From contig CALXZF010000161.1 of NCBI GenBank assembly GCA_944393165.1, positions 1 through 14,515 of the forward strand: a stretch of DNA of 14,515 bases, read 5' to 3'. The stretch comes from an uncultured Clostridia bacterium. GTDB taxonomy: Bacteria; Bacillota_A; Clostridia; TANB77; CAG-508. The notes beneath the pieces were generated by a model. It saw only the letters and a program-made list of their open reading frames with translations, was not told the DNA's origin and did no database searches. Each line of letters opens with the position of its first letter. The stretch's first letter is position 1. Shown here one piece after another: positions 1 through 7,160 of the stretch. Both the position numbers and the translations under genes were made by a program.

Positions 1-2
1 AT

Positions 3-293
3 TATGAATTTAAGGTAGCATTTAAGAATGCAGAAAATGGTTTAATAGATTTTACAAAAAAATTATGGATACAAGATTTAACCAGTGAAGAATTTGCAAG
101 AAGAATGGAGAAAAACTGGAAAGAAAATTTTGAAATAGAATCCATGTATTCAAAATTAAAAACAGAATATGATGTAACTTATAAAAAACATAATGTTGAG
201 CAATTAAGTAAAAATAATAGAATAACTAGAGTTGTAGTTATAACTATTCTAATAATAAATATACTTACAATCATTTATGCTAGCTTGAAATGA
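3..293 (+). CDS. C-terminal part of an unrecognised tail-anchored membrane protein
   Basis: The reading frame is open from the window edge to a TGA stop at 291-293, so the gene is cut at its 5' end. The visible 96 residues are mostly charged and helical, with many Lys and Glu. They end in one strongly hydrophobic segment of about 20 residues (VVVITILIINILTIIYASL) followed only by a lysine. This suggests a cytoplasmic domain fixed to the membrane by its C-terminus. The internal ATG at 105 has no ribosome site in front of it, so it is unlikely to be the true start. No family motif was recognised and no function is assigned. A 7-base-pair hairpin (290-308) overlaps the stop codon but lacks a T run, so it is a poor terminator. 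Confidence 0.6.
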   Translation, partial: YEFKVAFKNAENGLIDFTKKLWIQDLTSEEFARRMEKNWKENFEIESMYSKLKTEYDVTYKKHNVEQLSKNNRITRVVVITILIINILTIIYASLK

Positions 294-296
294 GAT

Positions 297-325
297 TTGA
301 TATCTCATATAAACCATTATATAGT
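297..325 (+). promoter_or_regulatory. Predicted sigma-A promoter of acpS
   Basis: TTGATA (297-302), a spacer of exactly 17 bases and TATAGT (320-325) form a good vegetative promoter. Transcription would start near 332, just ahead of the acpS ribosome site AGGAGG (340-345). This separates acpS transcription from the partial gene upstream. Confidence 0.6.
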
Positions 326-336
326 AACAATTGTTA
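325..336. promoter_or_regulatory. Perfect 12-base palindrome at the acpS transcription start
   Basis: TAACAATTGTTA is a perfect inverted repeat. It begins at the last base of the predicted -10 box and covers the predicted transcription start of acpS. That is a typical position for a repressor operator. The DNA is AT-rich, so chance is possible, and no regulator is known from the sequence. Confidence 0.3.
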
Positions 337-349
337 AGCAGGAGGAATA

Positions 350-745
350 ATGAAAATCACAACAGGGATAGATATAATAGAAGTAGAAAGAATAAAAAAT
401 GCTATTGAAGAATCCGGAGAACAGTTTTTAAATAAAATATTTACAGAAAATGAAATTGAATATTGCAACAAATCCCCAGTAATGAAGTATCAACATTTTG
501 CTGCAAGATTTGCTGTAAAGGAAGCGGTTTTTAAAGCTATTTCACAATTTATTGAGGGAAGAAGTGATGCGTTGTGGAGAAATATAGAAGTAATAAACAT
601 AGAAAGTGGAAAACCTGAAATAAATGTGGAAAACCTGGTTAAAAATATAAAAAAAACTGCGGATATTAATTTAAAAGATATAGATATAAGCATATCTCAC
701 ATTAAAGATTACGCAGTTGCAAGTGCTGTAGCTGTATTTGAATAA
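350..745 (+). CDS. acpS: Holo-[acyl-carrier-protein] synthase
   Basis: AcpS transfers the 4'-phosphopantetheine arm of coenzyme A to a serine of acyl carrier protein. This activates the carrier for fatty-acid and phospholipid synthesis in the cytoplasm. The 131-residue length is usual for the family. The N-terminal GIDIIEVERI carries the Mg-binding Asp8. The second signature, ARFAVKEAVFKA (52-63), carries Glu58 and Lys62, and SISH (114-117) lies near the C-terminus. The ATG follows a strong AGGAGG with a short gap. The gene has its own predicted promoter and ends in a hairpin terminator, so it looks monocistronic. tatD follows after 60 bases. In many Firmicutes acpS sits near alr, which is not seen here. 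Confidence 0.95.
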   Translation: MKITTGIDIIEVERIKNAIEESGEQFLNKIFTENEIEYCNKSPVMKYQHFAARFAVKEAVFKAISQFIEGRSDALWRNIEVINIESGKPEINVENLVKNIKKTADINLKDIDISISHIKDYAVASAVAVFE

Positions 746-773
746 AAACCTCTAATATCTATTAGAGGTTTTT
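746..773 (+). terminator. Intrinsic terminator after acpS
   Basis: An 11-base-pair perfect stem (746-756 with 761-771) with a 4-base loop is followed by a T run (769-773). It begins directly after the acpS stop codon. Confidence 0.85.
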
Positions 774-805
774 AAATAAATTTTGAAGAAAGAGAGTGTA
801 GGGAA

Positions 806-1597
806 ATGGAATTGTTTGATTCGCATGCACATTATAATGATGAAAAATTTAACGAAGATAGAGAAAGTTTAATAGAACAAATTTATGAATCTGGAGTTAC
901 AAAATTAGTTAATGCAGGTTATAGTTTAGAATCTTCAAAATATGCTCTAGAGATTGCAAAAAAGTATGATTGGATGTATACAATATCAGGAATTTCTCCA
1001 AATGATATTCCTGAAAATGAAGAAGAATTAACCGAGCAATTGGTAGAATTAAAGCAATTTGTAAGTAGCAAAATAAATAGTAAAAAAATAGTTGCAATAG
1101 GAGAAATAGGGTTAGATTACTATTGGAATAAAGAAAATAAAGACTTGCAAAGAGAAGCTTTTATAGAGCAAATAGCATTAGCAAATTCTATGAATTTGCC
1201 TATAGTTATTCATACGCGAGAAGCGGTAACGGATACTTTAGAAATATTAAAAACAAATGATGTTGTAAATAAAGGAGTTTTTCATTGTTGTCCATTAAAT
1301 AGGGAACTTGTTAAAGAAGGATTAAAGTTAGGGTTTTATATTTCATTTGCAGGACCAGTAACATTTAAGAATTCAAAAAATGCAAATGAAATAATAGAAA
1401 TGTGCCCACTAGATAGAATATTAATAGAAACAGATAGTCCATATCTTTCACCAGAGCCTAATAGAGGAAAAAGAAATGATTCCAGAAATGTAAAATATAT
1501 TGCAAATAAAATAGCAGAGGTAAAAGATATGGATCCTGAAGAAATTGCACGAATTACTTACGAAAATGCATGTAGGATATTTAAGATTCTTGTATAA
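806..1597 (+). CDS. tatD: TatD-family metal-dependent hydrolase (putative deoxyribonuclease)
   Basis: This is a TIM-barrel amidohydrolase-like protein of 263 residues, the normal length. Family members are cytoplasmic metal-dependent hydrolases, and characterised members degrade DNA 3'-5' or act in DNA repair and D-aminoacyl-tRNA quality control. The metal ligands are visible: FDSHAHYND (His7, His9), GEIGLDYYW (Glu100), VIHTREA (His136), His160 in FHCC and ETDSPYL (Asp210). The usual GxHPH motif after the second strand reads GISPNDI (62-68), so its histidines are missing, but all metal ligands remain. The ATG follows GTAGGGAA, a weak ribosome site. The gene runs into the htpX gene of the opposite strand with a gap of only 6 bases. 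Its physiological substrate cannot be told from sequence. Confidence 0.9.
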   Translation: MELFDSHAHYNDEKFNEDRESLIEQIYESGVTKLVNAGYSLESSKYALEIAKKYDWMYTISGISPNDIPENEEELTEQLVELKQFVSSKINSKKIVAIGEIGLDYYWNKENKDLQREAFIEQIALANSMNLPIVIHTREAVTDTLEILKTNDVVNKGVFHCCPLNRELVKEGLKLGFYISFAGPVTFKNSKNANEIIEMCPLDRILIETDSPYLSPEPNRGKRNDSRNVKYIANKIAEVKDMDPEEIARITYENACRIFKILV

Positions 1598-1603
1598 AAA
1601 AGT

Positions 1604-2503
1604 TTATTTTAAATTTCTAATTGCTTCAATTCTATCTTCTATTGAAGGGTGTGTAGAAAATAAGCTAGTTTTTCTTTTTCTACCGTCAGTTGCATTTGCT
1701 TTGAAAGGACTTACAATATACATGTGAGCAGTAGAATTGTTTGCAGTTTTAAGCTCATTTGGATCACTATCTAGCTTCTGCAATGCAGAAATTAATCCGT
1801 CAGGATTTCTTGTAAGCTCAACTGCACTGGCATCTGCCAAGTATTCTCTTCTTCTTGATAAAGCAAGTTTCATTAACTGACCAAATATTGGAGCCAAAAT
1901 TAAACAAATTAATCCAATTAACATTAGGATTGGATTTCCATTTGAATCATCATCGCTATCTCCAACTCCCCAAAATAAAGCTCTGCTTACCCAGTCTGCT
2001 AATATTACAATAAATCCAACCATTATACTGACTACAGCAGATAAGCGTATATCATAATTTTTGATATGTGATAATTCGTGTGCAACAACACCTTCTAGTT
2101 CATAATAATCCATTTTTTCCAAAAGACCTGTAGTAACACAAATAACAGCATTTTCTGGGTTCCTACCTGTTGCAAATGCATTTGGTTGTGCATCGTCAAC
2201 TACATATAATCTAGGTCTATGTTCTAAACCAGAAGAAACCATTAATCCGTCCAAGATATTATTTAATTTAGCATATTGCTCTGGGCTTGCTTCGTGGGCT
2301 CTGTTAATAGAAAGTACAATTTTATCGCTGTAATAATAAGAGGCCCAAGATGTAGCAATAGAAAATATAACTGCAATAAAAATTGATATATATCCCAAAT
2401 CAAATGCCATACAAATATAATATACAATCAATGTAATTACTACTAAAAATATTCCTACTATAACTCCTGTTTTTATTTTATTATTTCGTATATCCTCGTA
2501 CAT
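1604..2503 (-). CDS. htpX: HtpX-like membrane zinc metalloprotease (M48)
   Basis: This membrane-embedded zinc protease of family M48 has 299 residues; homologues degrade damaged or misfolded membrane proteins under stress. Two hydrophobic helices lie at about 12-56. The catalytic motif HELSH is at 142-146 with Glu143 as general base, two further hydrophobic stretches run at about 156-180 and 190-215, and REYLADASAVE (219-229) supplies the third zinc ligand, Glu220. The C-terminal THPSIEDRIEAI is typical of the family. The start at 2503 is chosen because AGGGAG precedes it at good spacing. An in-frame ATG at 2539 would overlap the end of lemA and lacks a site. lemA lies 16 bases upstream on the same strand, so the two are probably co-transcribed. 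This lemA-htpX pairing is frequent in bacteria. Confidence 0.93.
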   Translation of the reverse strand: MYEDIRNNKIKTGVIVGIFLVVITLIVYYICMAFDLGYISIFIAVIFSIATSWASYYYSDKIVLSINRAHEASPEQYAKLNNILDGLMVSSGLEHRPRLYVVDDAQPNAFATGRNPENAVICVTTGLLEKMDYYELEGVVAHELSHIKNYDIRLSAVVSIMVGFIVILADWVSRALFWGVGDSDDDSNGNPILMLIGLICLILAPIFGQLMKLALSRRREYLADASAVELTRNPDGLISALQKLDSDPNELKTANNSTAHMYIVSPFKANATDGRKRKTSLFSTHPSIEDRIEAIRNLK

Positions 2504-2519
2504 AAAAAACTCCCTGCCA

Positions 2520-3077
2520 CTATTTACTAAAATCAACATTTACATTCTTTTTAGCTTCAGGTGTATCTACTTCAAATAATTGTTCTGCATTAAAATGGAA
2601 CATTGAAGCAATTACATTTGAAGGGAAAACTTCTAGTTTTGTGTTATATCTTGTTACAGTGTCATTATAGAATTGTCTAGAGTAAGATATTTTGTTTTCT
2701 GTATTAGTTAATTCGGTCTGTAGTTCAGAAAAGTTTTGATTTGCTTTTAAATCTGGATAATTCTCAGCAACTGCCATGATTGTTTTCAAAGATTCAGATA
2801 ATTGATTGTCTATTTTTGCTTTTTCATCAACAGTTTTTGCATCTGCCCATGAAGAGCGTAAATCTGTAACCCTAGTTAAAACATCAGCTTCATGTTCCAT
2901 ATATCCTTTTACGGTTTCAACTAAATTTGGAATCAAATCAAATCTTCTTTGTAATTGGACATCTATTTGGCTCCATGCGTTTTTAACTCTTAGTCTTAGT
3001 GTAACTAAACTATTGTATATAGCAATTAAAGCAATAACAATTACTACAACTATTGCTAATATAATCCATAACCACAT
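2520..3077 (-). CDS. lemA: LemA family protein
   Basis: LemA proteins are short membrane-anchored helical-bundle proteins of unclear biochemical role, often encoded beside HtpX-type proteases. The 185-residue product has an N-terminal hydrophobic helix (about 3-21) and then the family signature around [17 protein letters not shown] and [17 protein letters not shown]. The C-terminal part is long and helical and includes FNAEQLFEV, as expected. The start follows a very strong AAAGGAGG site eight bases away. It is the first gene of a two-gene unit with htpX. A partner or regulatory role for the protease is an inference from the pairing. Two TATAAT-like boxes lie upstream on the minus strand (3100-3105, 3131-3136), but neither has a convincing -35 box. 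Confidence 0.92.
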   Translation of the reverse strand: MWLWIILAIVVVIVIALIAIYNSLVTLRLRVKNAWSQIDVQLQRRFDLIPNLVETVKGYMEHEADVLTRVTDLRSSWADAKTVDEKAKIDNQLSESLKTIMAVAENYPDLKANQNFSELQTELTNTENKISYSRQFYNDTVTRYNTKLEVFPSNVIASMFHFNAEQLFEVDTPEAKKNVNVDFSK

Positions 3078-3297
3078 AATTTACTTCCTCCTTTTAATAA
3101 TTATACAAATATATTATCATATTATTAAATATTATACAACTAATATGAAGAATATATGTAAATTTTATGAATTTTTTAGTAATATTTTTTGTACAAGCAG
3201 CATATAATAGTAGTATAGCGTATTTTAAGTTTTTTGAAATATATGGAAAAAATATAGAACATTGCTATACCAATACTTTTGGAGATTAACCCAAAAT

Positions 3298-3326
3298 TTG
3301 ACAGAGATGAATAAATATGGTATAAT
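3298..3326 (+). promoter_or_regulatory. Perfect-consensus sigma-A promoter of the SleB-like gene
   Basis: TTGACA (3298-3303), a spacer of exactly 17 bases and TATAAT (3321-3326) match the vegetative consensus at all twelve positions. The ribosome site GGAGGG (3345-3350) follows. The rest of the 285-base gap between lemA and this gene is AT-rich DNA with no ORF or hairpin that I can support. Confidence 0.85.
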
Positions 3327-3362
3327 AATTGTGTTGCTTTTAAAGGAGGGAACAAATTTCGT

Positions 3363-4364
3363 ATGAAAAATAATGATAAAGCGTCTATATCGCTGAGAAA
3401 GATTGTATGTATTAGTATTATACTTATTTTCTTACTAAGTGTTGGCGTAATGGCAGGAAATGTCAAGGTAAACAATGTTAAAATAGTTTCATCTAGTGGA
3501 TACGAGATGAATGTTTTAACTACTAAGACAAGTGTCAAAGATATTTTAAGCGAAAATCACATTGTATTATTAGAGGATGAAAAAGTAACACCAGATACAA
3601 GTGAAGAATTATCAGACAACAATACAATAATAATATCAAAAGAAACAGAAAATGTTGAGGTGTCTGAAAAAGTAGAAAAATCTTCTGATGTAACAACAGA
3701 AGAAATTCTAAACAATTATTCTACAATAACAGAAAAAATTGTTGTAGAAAAAGAATCAATACCTTATGAAACAATTACTAGAGATGTAACAACAGGAAGC
3801 GGAACAAAACAAGATAAAGTTGTTCAACAAGGTGAAAATGGAATAAGAGAAGTAACTTATAAAGTAAAATATCAAAATGACGAAGAAATTGAAAAAACTA
3901 AAATTTCATCAAAAGTTATTAAAGAGCCAGTTGATAAAATTGTAGAAATTAGAACAAAACAGGTTACAACAAGAAGTGGTTCAAGAACTACTTATAATGG
4001 TGGAAAATGGACATATTCAGACAGTGAAATAGATTTATTATGTGCTATAACTGCACAAGAATGTAGCTCAAGTTATACAGGAGCATTAGCAGTTATAACA
4101 ACAGCATGTAACAGAACTCAAAGTAGTAGCTGGAAAAAATATGGTTCAGACCCACTAAGCCAATATAAGGCGCCTAGCCAATTCTGTTATTCTATAGATA
4201 ATCATTGGAAAAAAAGATTAAATGGTAACTATCCATCATATGTTAAACAAGCAGTTTTAGATGCATTAAATGGTAAAAGAAATCATAATTATTTATCATT
4301 TAGAGCAGCTGGGTACCATTCAGGAGAAATAATTGGTGGAAATGTTTACTTTAACTCTTTATAA
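3363..4364 (+). CDS. Membrane-anchored DUF348/G5/SleB-type cell-wall hydrolase
   Basis: This exported 333-residue protein probably cleaves peptidoglycan. In order it has an N-terminal membrane anchor or signal (about 12-32), a DUF348-like ubiquitin-fold segment (about 36-94), an acidic linker, a G5-type domain (about 118-199, ending EPVDKIVEIRTK), a short Ser/Thr/Gly linker, and a SleB-type hydrolase domain (PF07486-like, about 220-333). The domain opens IDLLCAITAQE, where Glu233 is the candidate catalytic acid, and continues through ITTACNRTQ and APSQF. The DUF348-G5 front end is shared with YabE and Rpf-like wall enzymes. SleB enzymes are lytic transglycosylases of the spore cortex. The vegetative promoter suggests that this one may act in growing cells instead. 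The start follows GGAGGG with a 12-base gap. The gene appears monocistronic. Confidence 0.85.
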   Translation: MKNNDKASISLRKIVCISIILIFLLSVGVMAGNVKVNNVKIVSSSGYEMNVLTTKTSVKDILSENHIVLLEDEKVTPDTSEELSDNNTIIISKETENVEVSEKVEKSSDVTTEEILNNYSTITEKIVVEKESIPYETITRDVTTGSGTKQDKVVQQGENGIREVTYKVKYQNDEEIEKTKISSKVIKEPVDKIVEIRTKQVTTRSGSRTTYNGGKWTYSDSEIDLLCAITAQECSSSYTGALAVITTACNRTQSSSWKKYGSDPLSQYKAPSQFCYSIDNHWKKRLNGNYPSYVKQAVLDALNGKRNHNYLSFRAAGYHSGEIIGGNVYFNSL

Positions 4365-4432
4365 AAAGATAATATTTACACTTTAGTTTACTAAAGAGTA
4401 TTATCAAAAAAATTAAAAAGCAATTACAATGG

Positions 4433-4458
4433 AAGGAGATGGGAGACTATCTCCTTTT
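4433..4458 (+). terminator. Probable terminator after the SleB-like gene
   Basis: AAGGAGAT (4433-4440) pairs with ATCTCCTT (4449-4456) across an 8-base loop, and the right arm runs into TTTTAT. It lies between the SleB-like gene and the exonuclease gene. The T run is short, so termination may be partial. Confidence 0.5.
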
Positions 4459-4494
4459 ATATGTTAATATAGAAAGAAAGGATTATGGTTAAAT

Positions 4495-5265
4495 ATGAAA
4501 TTAGTATCATGGAATGTAAATGGATTAAGAGCAGTAATAAATAAAGGGTTTGCAGATTTCTTTAATGAAGTAGATGCAGATATTTTCTGCATTCAAGAGA
4601 CCAAAATGCAAGAAGACCAAATAGATGAAAACATAAGTAGTATATTCAAAGAATATAATTCATATTGGAATAGTGCTGAGAAAAAAGGGTATTCTGGAAC
4701 TGCAGTTTTTACGAAAATAAAGCCTAATAAAGTTACATATGGAATTGGAATAGAAGAGCATGATAAAGAAGGTAGGGTAATTACGCTTGAGTTTGATGAA
4801 TTCTATATGGTAAATTGTTATACTCCTAATTCAAAAAGGGAACTAGCAAGATTAGATTATAGAATGATATGGGAAGATGAATTTAGAAAATATTTACTCA
4901 AATTAAATGAAACAAAACCTGTAATTATGTGTGGGGATTTAAATGTTGCTCATAAAGAAATAGATTTAAAAAATCCAAAAACAAATAGAAGAAATGCAGG
5001 TTTTACAGATGAAGAAAGAGAAAAAATGACAGCACTTTTGGACTCGGGCTTTGTAGACACATTTAGATTTTTATATCCAGATAAAACGGATATATACACA
5101 TGGTGGTCATATATGTTTAAAGCTAGAGAAAAAAATGCAGGCTGGAGAATAGACTATTTTATAGTGTCAAAAGCTTTAGAAAGCAAAATAAAAGAAAGTT
5201 ATATATATTCTGATGTTATGGGTAGTGACCATTGCCCTGTAGGATTAGAGATGGATTTAAAATAG
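4495..5265 (+). CDS. xth: Exodeoxyribonuclease III / AP endonuclease
   Basis: This ExoIII-family enzyme cuts DNA at abasic sites and removes nucleotides 3'-5' in base-excision repair in the cytoplasm. Its 256 residues match the family length. All active-site elements are visible: SWNVNGLRA (Asn7), CIQETK (Glu35), GYSGTAVF, VNCYTPNS (Tyr109), MCGDLNVAH (Asp148, Asn150), the loop YTWWSYMFKAREKNAGWRIDYF, and SDHCPVGL (Asp245-His246 pair). The ATG gives the canonical MKLVSWNVNG start. AAAGAAAGGA lies about 12 bases upstream and an ATG at 4485 is out of frame. The permease gene follows but appears to have its own promoter. The gene is called exoA in Bacillus and xth in many other annotations. Confidence 0.95.
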   Translation: MKLVSWNVNGLRAVINKGFADFFNEVDADIFCIQETKMQEDQIDENISSIFKEYNSYWNSAEKKGYSGTAVFTKIKPNKVTYGIGIEEHDKEGRVITLEFDEFYMVNCYTPNSKRELARLDYRMIWEDEFRKYLLKLNETKPVIMCGDLNVAHKEIDLKNPKTNRRNAGFTDEEREKMTALLDSGFVDTFRFLYPDKTDIYTWWSYMFKAREKNAGWRIDYFIVSKALESKIKESYIYSDVMGSDHCPVGLEMDLK

Positions 5266-5305
5266 TGTATTAGCTTGTATGTCAAGATAGTACATATAGA
5301 AATAG

Positions 5306-5334
5306 TTGATGCTATAGAAAAGAAATATTATAGT
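5306..5334 (+). promoter_or_regulatory. Predicted sigma-A promoter of the AI-2E-family permease gene
   Basis: TTGATG (5306-5311), a spacer of 17 bases and TATAGT (5329-5334) precede the permease start at 5362 and its GAGGAAA ribosome site. The position argues against an alternative in-frame start at 5275. Confidence 0.5.
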
Positions 5335-5361
5335 TCAATAACAAAATGTGAGGAAATATTA

Positions 5362-6513
5362 ATGGAAAATGATAACAAAAAGAAAATAACCAAATGGTTA
5401 TATTGGTTTCTGTTTGCAGTTGCAATTATTTTGGTATATAAGACTTTGGACAATTTCTCTGCAATCGGAAATTGGATAGGTAACTTGTTAGATGTTTTAA
5501 TGCCGTTTGGAATGGGCTTGCTTATTGCTTACTTGTTATATATACCATGCAGAAAAGTAGAGGCTACATACAAAAAAGCAAAAAAGCTGAAATTTGTTAA
5601 GAAGAGAGCACGAGGATTATCTGTTCTAACTGTGTATTTAATTGTAATTATTGTGTTAGTTATTGCAATAAATTATTTGCTTCCAATTATATCAACCAGT
5701 ATAATAGATTTGATTAGCAATATTCAAGGGTATTACAATGAATTAACAACAAATATAGAAAATCTACCAGAAGATTCTATATTAAAAAGTGAAATTGTAA
5801 TGGATATAATTGAATCAGTAAAAAATATAGATATAAAACAATACATAAATATTGACAGACTTACTGAATATGCAAAAGGAGTAATGAATGTAGCAGGCAA
5901 AATCTTAGACTTTTTTGTAGCAATAATTGTTTCTGTATATTTATTGCTTGAAAGAAAAGAAATAATGGAATTCTTGAAGAAGTTGGGAAGAGCCACTTTA
6001 AAAGAAAATACATATACATATATGGCAAAATATTTTGACAAAACGAATAATATATTTTTTAGCTTTTTAGCAGGGCAATTATTAGACGGAATTATAATAG
6101 GAATAATATCATCAATAGCAATGTCGATTTTAGGAGTTAAATATGCTATATTATTAGGATTTATGATTGGTATTTTCAATTTGATTCCATATTTTGGAGC
6201 CATTATAGCAGTAGTATTAGCTACTTTAATTACTCTTTTAACTGGTGGCTTCTGGCAAGCATTAATAATGGTTATTGTTGTAACAATACTACAACAAATA
6301 GATGCAAACATAATAAATCCAAAAATTCTAGGAAACTCATTAAAAATTAGTCCATTACTTGTTATTTTTGCAGTAGCACTGGGAGGAGCATATTTTGGAT
6401 TTTGGGGAATGTTCTTATCAGTACCAATTATTGCTGTTATAAAATTATTAATAACTGATTACATAGAATATAAGAGCAAGAAAAAAGTGATAGAAGAAAA
6501 TAATACCCACTAA
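5362..6513 (+). CDS. AI-2E family transporter (PF01594 permease)
   Basis: This 383-residue polytopic membrane protein belongs to the AI-2E/PerM exporter family. Two N-terminal helices (about 12-27 and 40-62) are followed by a basic loop, a helix at about 88-110, an extracytoplasmic-type stretch (about 112-178), a helix at about 180-197, and a dense C-terminal block of helices (about 232-365). The family motifs LIPYFGAII (274-282) and DANIINPKILG (314-324) are clear. The start at 5362 is chosen because GAGGAAA precedes it and a promoter lies just upstream. The in-frame extension to 5275 is charged, lacks a ribosome site and overlaps the promoter. Named family members export autoinducer-2, or exchange Na+/H+, but most are uncharacterised. 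A quorum-sensing role should not be assumed. The gene is followed by a strong hairpin. Confidence 0.88.
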   Translation: MENDNKKKITKWLYWFLFAVAIILVYKTLDNFSAIGNWIGNLLDVLMPFGMGLLIAYLLYIPCRKVEATYKKAKKLKFVKKRARGLSVLTVYLIVIIVLVIAINYLLPIISTSIIDLISNIQGYYNELTTNIENLPEDSILKSEIVMDIIESVKNIDIKQYINIDRLTEYAKGVMNVAGKILDFFVAIIVSVYLLLERKEIMEFLKKLGRATLKENTYTYMAKYFDKTNNIFFSFLAGQLLDGIIIGIISSIAMSILGVKYAILLGFMIGIFNLIPYFGAIIAVVLATLITLLTGGFWQALIMVIVVTILQQIDANIINPKILGNSLKISPLLVIFAVALGGAYFGFWGMFLSVPIIAVIKLLITDYIEYKSKKKVIEENNTH

Positions 6514-6542
6514 ATTTATTCAAATCAAATTATAATAAAATT

Positions 6543-6599
6543 TTAAAGTGGCTTGCAGATATAATTAGTAAGACTAATTACATTTGCAAGCCACTTTAA
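6543..6599. terminator. Long two-part hairpin between convergent genes
   Basis: A perfect 15-base-pair outer stem (6543-6557 with 6585-6599) encloses a perfect 8-base-pair inner stem (6562-6569 with 6573-6580) with a 3-base loop. A small 4+4-base internal loop separates the two. It sits between the permease gene on the plus strand and the coiled-coil gene on the minus strand. Short T-rich stretches follow on both strands, so it probably terminates both. Confidence 0.75.
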
Positions 6600-6609
6600 T
6601 TTCTGAAAA

Positions 6610-6960
6610 TTAAATACTAGAATTGTTAATCTCAGTGATGCTTTGTTTTGTATAAGATTCTAATTTTTGGAAAGAATTAGTTAAATTAGTATTAACCATA
6701 TCAATTTTATCATTCAAAGCATAAGAAGCGTCATCTATTCTGTAATCCATTCTTCTAGTTAAAGAATCAACTGCGTCATCAATCTTTTTGTTAAGAGTTA
6801 TATTGACATTGTCGATTCGCTCACTTAAGACATTAAATACATTGTCGATTTTGTCATTTAAAGTTTTATACTGAAAATCAACCTTAGCATTTAGATTATC
6901 AAATTTAGTATCCATTTCATTTAATTTAGCTAATATAAGAGCTATACCGTCTTGCTCCAT
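6610..6960 (-). CDS. Small coiled-coil protein with 11-residue repeats, function unknown
   Basis: The 116-residue product is almost entirely predicted coiled coil with no cysteine, no signal and no membrane segment. From about residue 29 an 11-residue unit recurs with Ile-Asp near its start and a hydrophobic residue near its end: KIDNVFNVLSE, RIDNVNITLNK, KIDDAVDSLTR, then a 15-residue variant and KIDMVNTNLTN. Such hendecad patterns form right-handed or nearly straight coiled coils. The ATG at 6960 follows GGAGGTGA at ideal spacing. A GTG at 6969 overlaps that site and is rejected as start. Similar repeats occur in Borrelia Bdr proteins and in phage or structural proteins, but homology is not implied. 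The gene stands alone, with a strong ribosome site, between a terminator and the two-component system. It may be a scaffold or oligomerisation factor. Confidence 0.7.
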   Translation of the reverse strand: MEQDGIALILAKLNEMDTKFDNLNAKVDFQYKTLNDKIDNVFNVLSERIDNVNITLNKKIDDAVDSLTRRMDYRIDDASYALNDKIDMVNTNLTNSFQKLESYTKQSITEINNSSI

Positions 6961-6994
6961 TAATCTCACCTCCGTTCTTTAATTTAATAATAAA

Positions 6995-7023
6995 AGTATA
7001 ACATATAATTATAAAGTATACAA
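6995..7023 (-). promoter_or_regulatory. Possible promoter of the coiled-coil gene
   Basis: Read on the minus strand, TTGTAT (7023-7018), a 17-base spacer and TATACT (7000-6995) lie about 35 bases before the start codon. The -35 box matches consensus at only three positions, so the call is tentative. Confidence 0.4.
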
Positions 7024-7116
7024 GGAAAATAAAACGACAAAAAACGACAAATTAAGCACAAAAAATAATAAAATCTTTCATATTCTTCTATTATCTTTAA
7101 ACATTAAAAAATAAAA

Positions 7117-7160
7117 TAATTAATAAATAATTAATAAAGTCACTATTATTTCTTAATAAA
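7117..7160 (+). promoter_or_regulatory. 11-base-phased direct repeats, candidate response-regulator binding site
   Basis: TAATTAATAAA occurs twice in exact tandem (7117-7127 and 7128-7138). The core TTAATAAA recurs at 7153-7160, which is two further 11-base steps on. OmpR/PhoB-type regulators bind tandem direct repeats spaced by about one helical turn. The array lies just upstream of TATACT (7168-7173), which lacks a recognisable -35 box, as at activator-dependent promoters. Autoregulation is inferred. Confidence 0.4.

Noticed and set aside
4368..4405. Hairpin after the SleB-like gene as its terminator
   Set aside because: The outer and inner stems are real but separated by an unequal internal loop, and A, not T, follows on the plus strand. 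The hairpin at 4433-4458 is a better candidate.
5275..5361. Longer N-terminus for the AI-2E-family permease
   Set aside because: There is no ribosome site before 5275, the segment overlaps a predicted promoter, and the family's first helix begins shortly after the ATG at 5362.
5733..6311. 192-residue antisense reading frame within the permease gene
   Set aside because: It is the complement of a clear membrane-protein gene, its composition mirrors the sense codons, and it has no ribosome site or family motif. Other long antisense frames (3176-3538, 8726-9028, 11036-11380) are rejected for the same reason.
5362..6513. Quorum-sensing system based on the AI-2E label
   Set aside because: No luxS or AI-2 receptor gene is in the window, and most members of this permease family have no link to AI-2.
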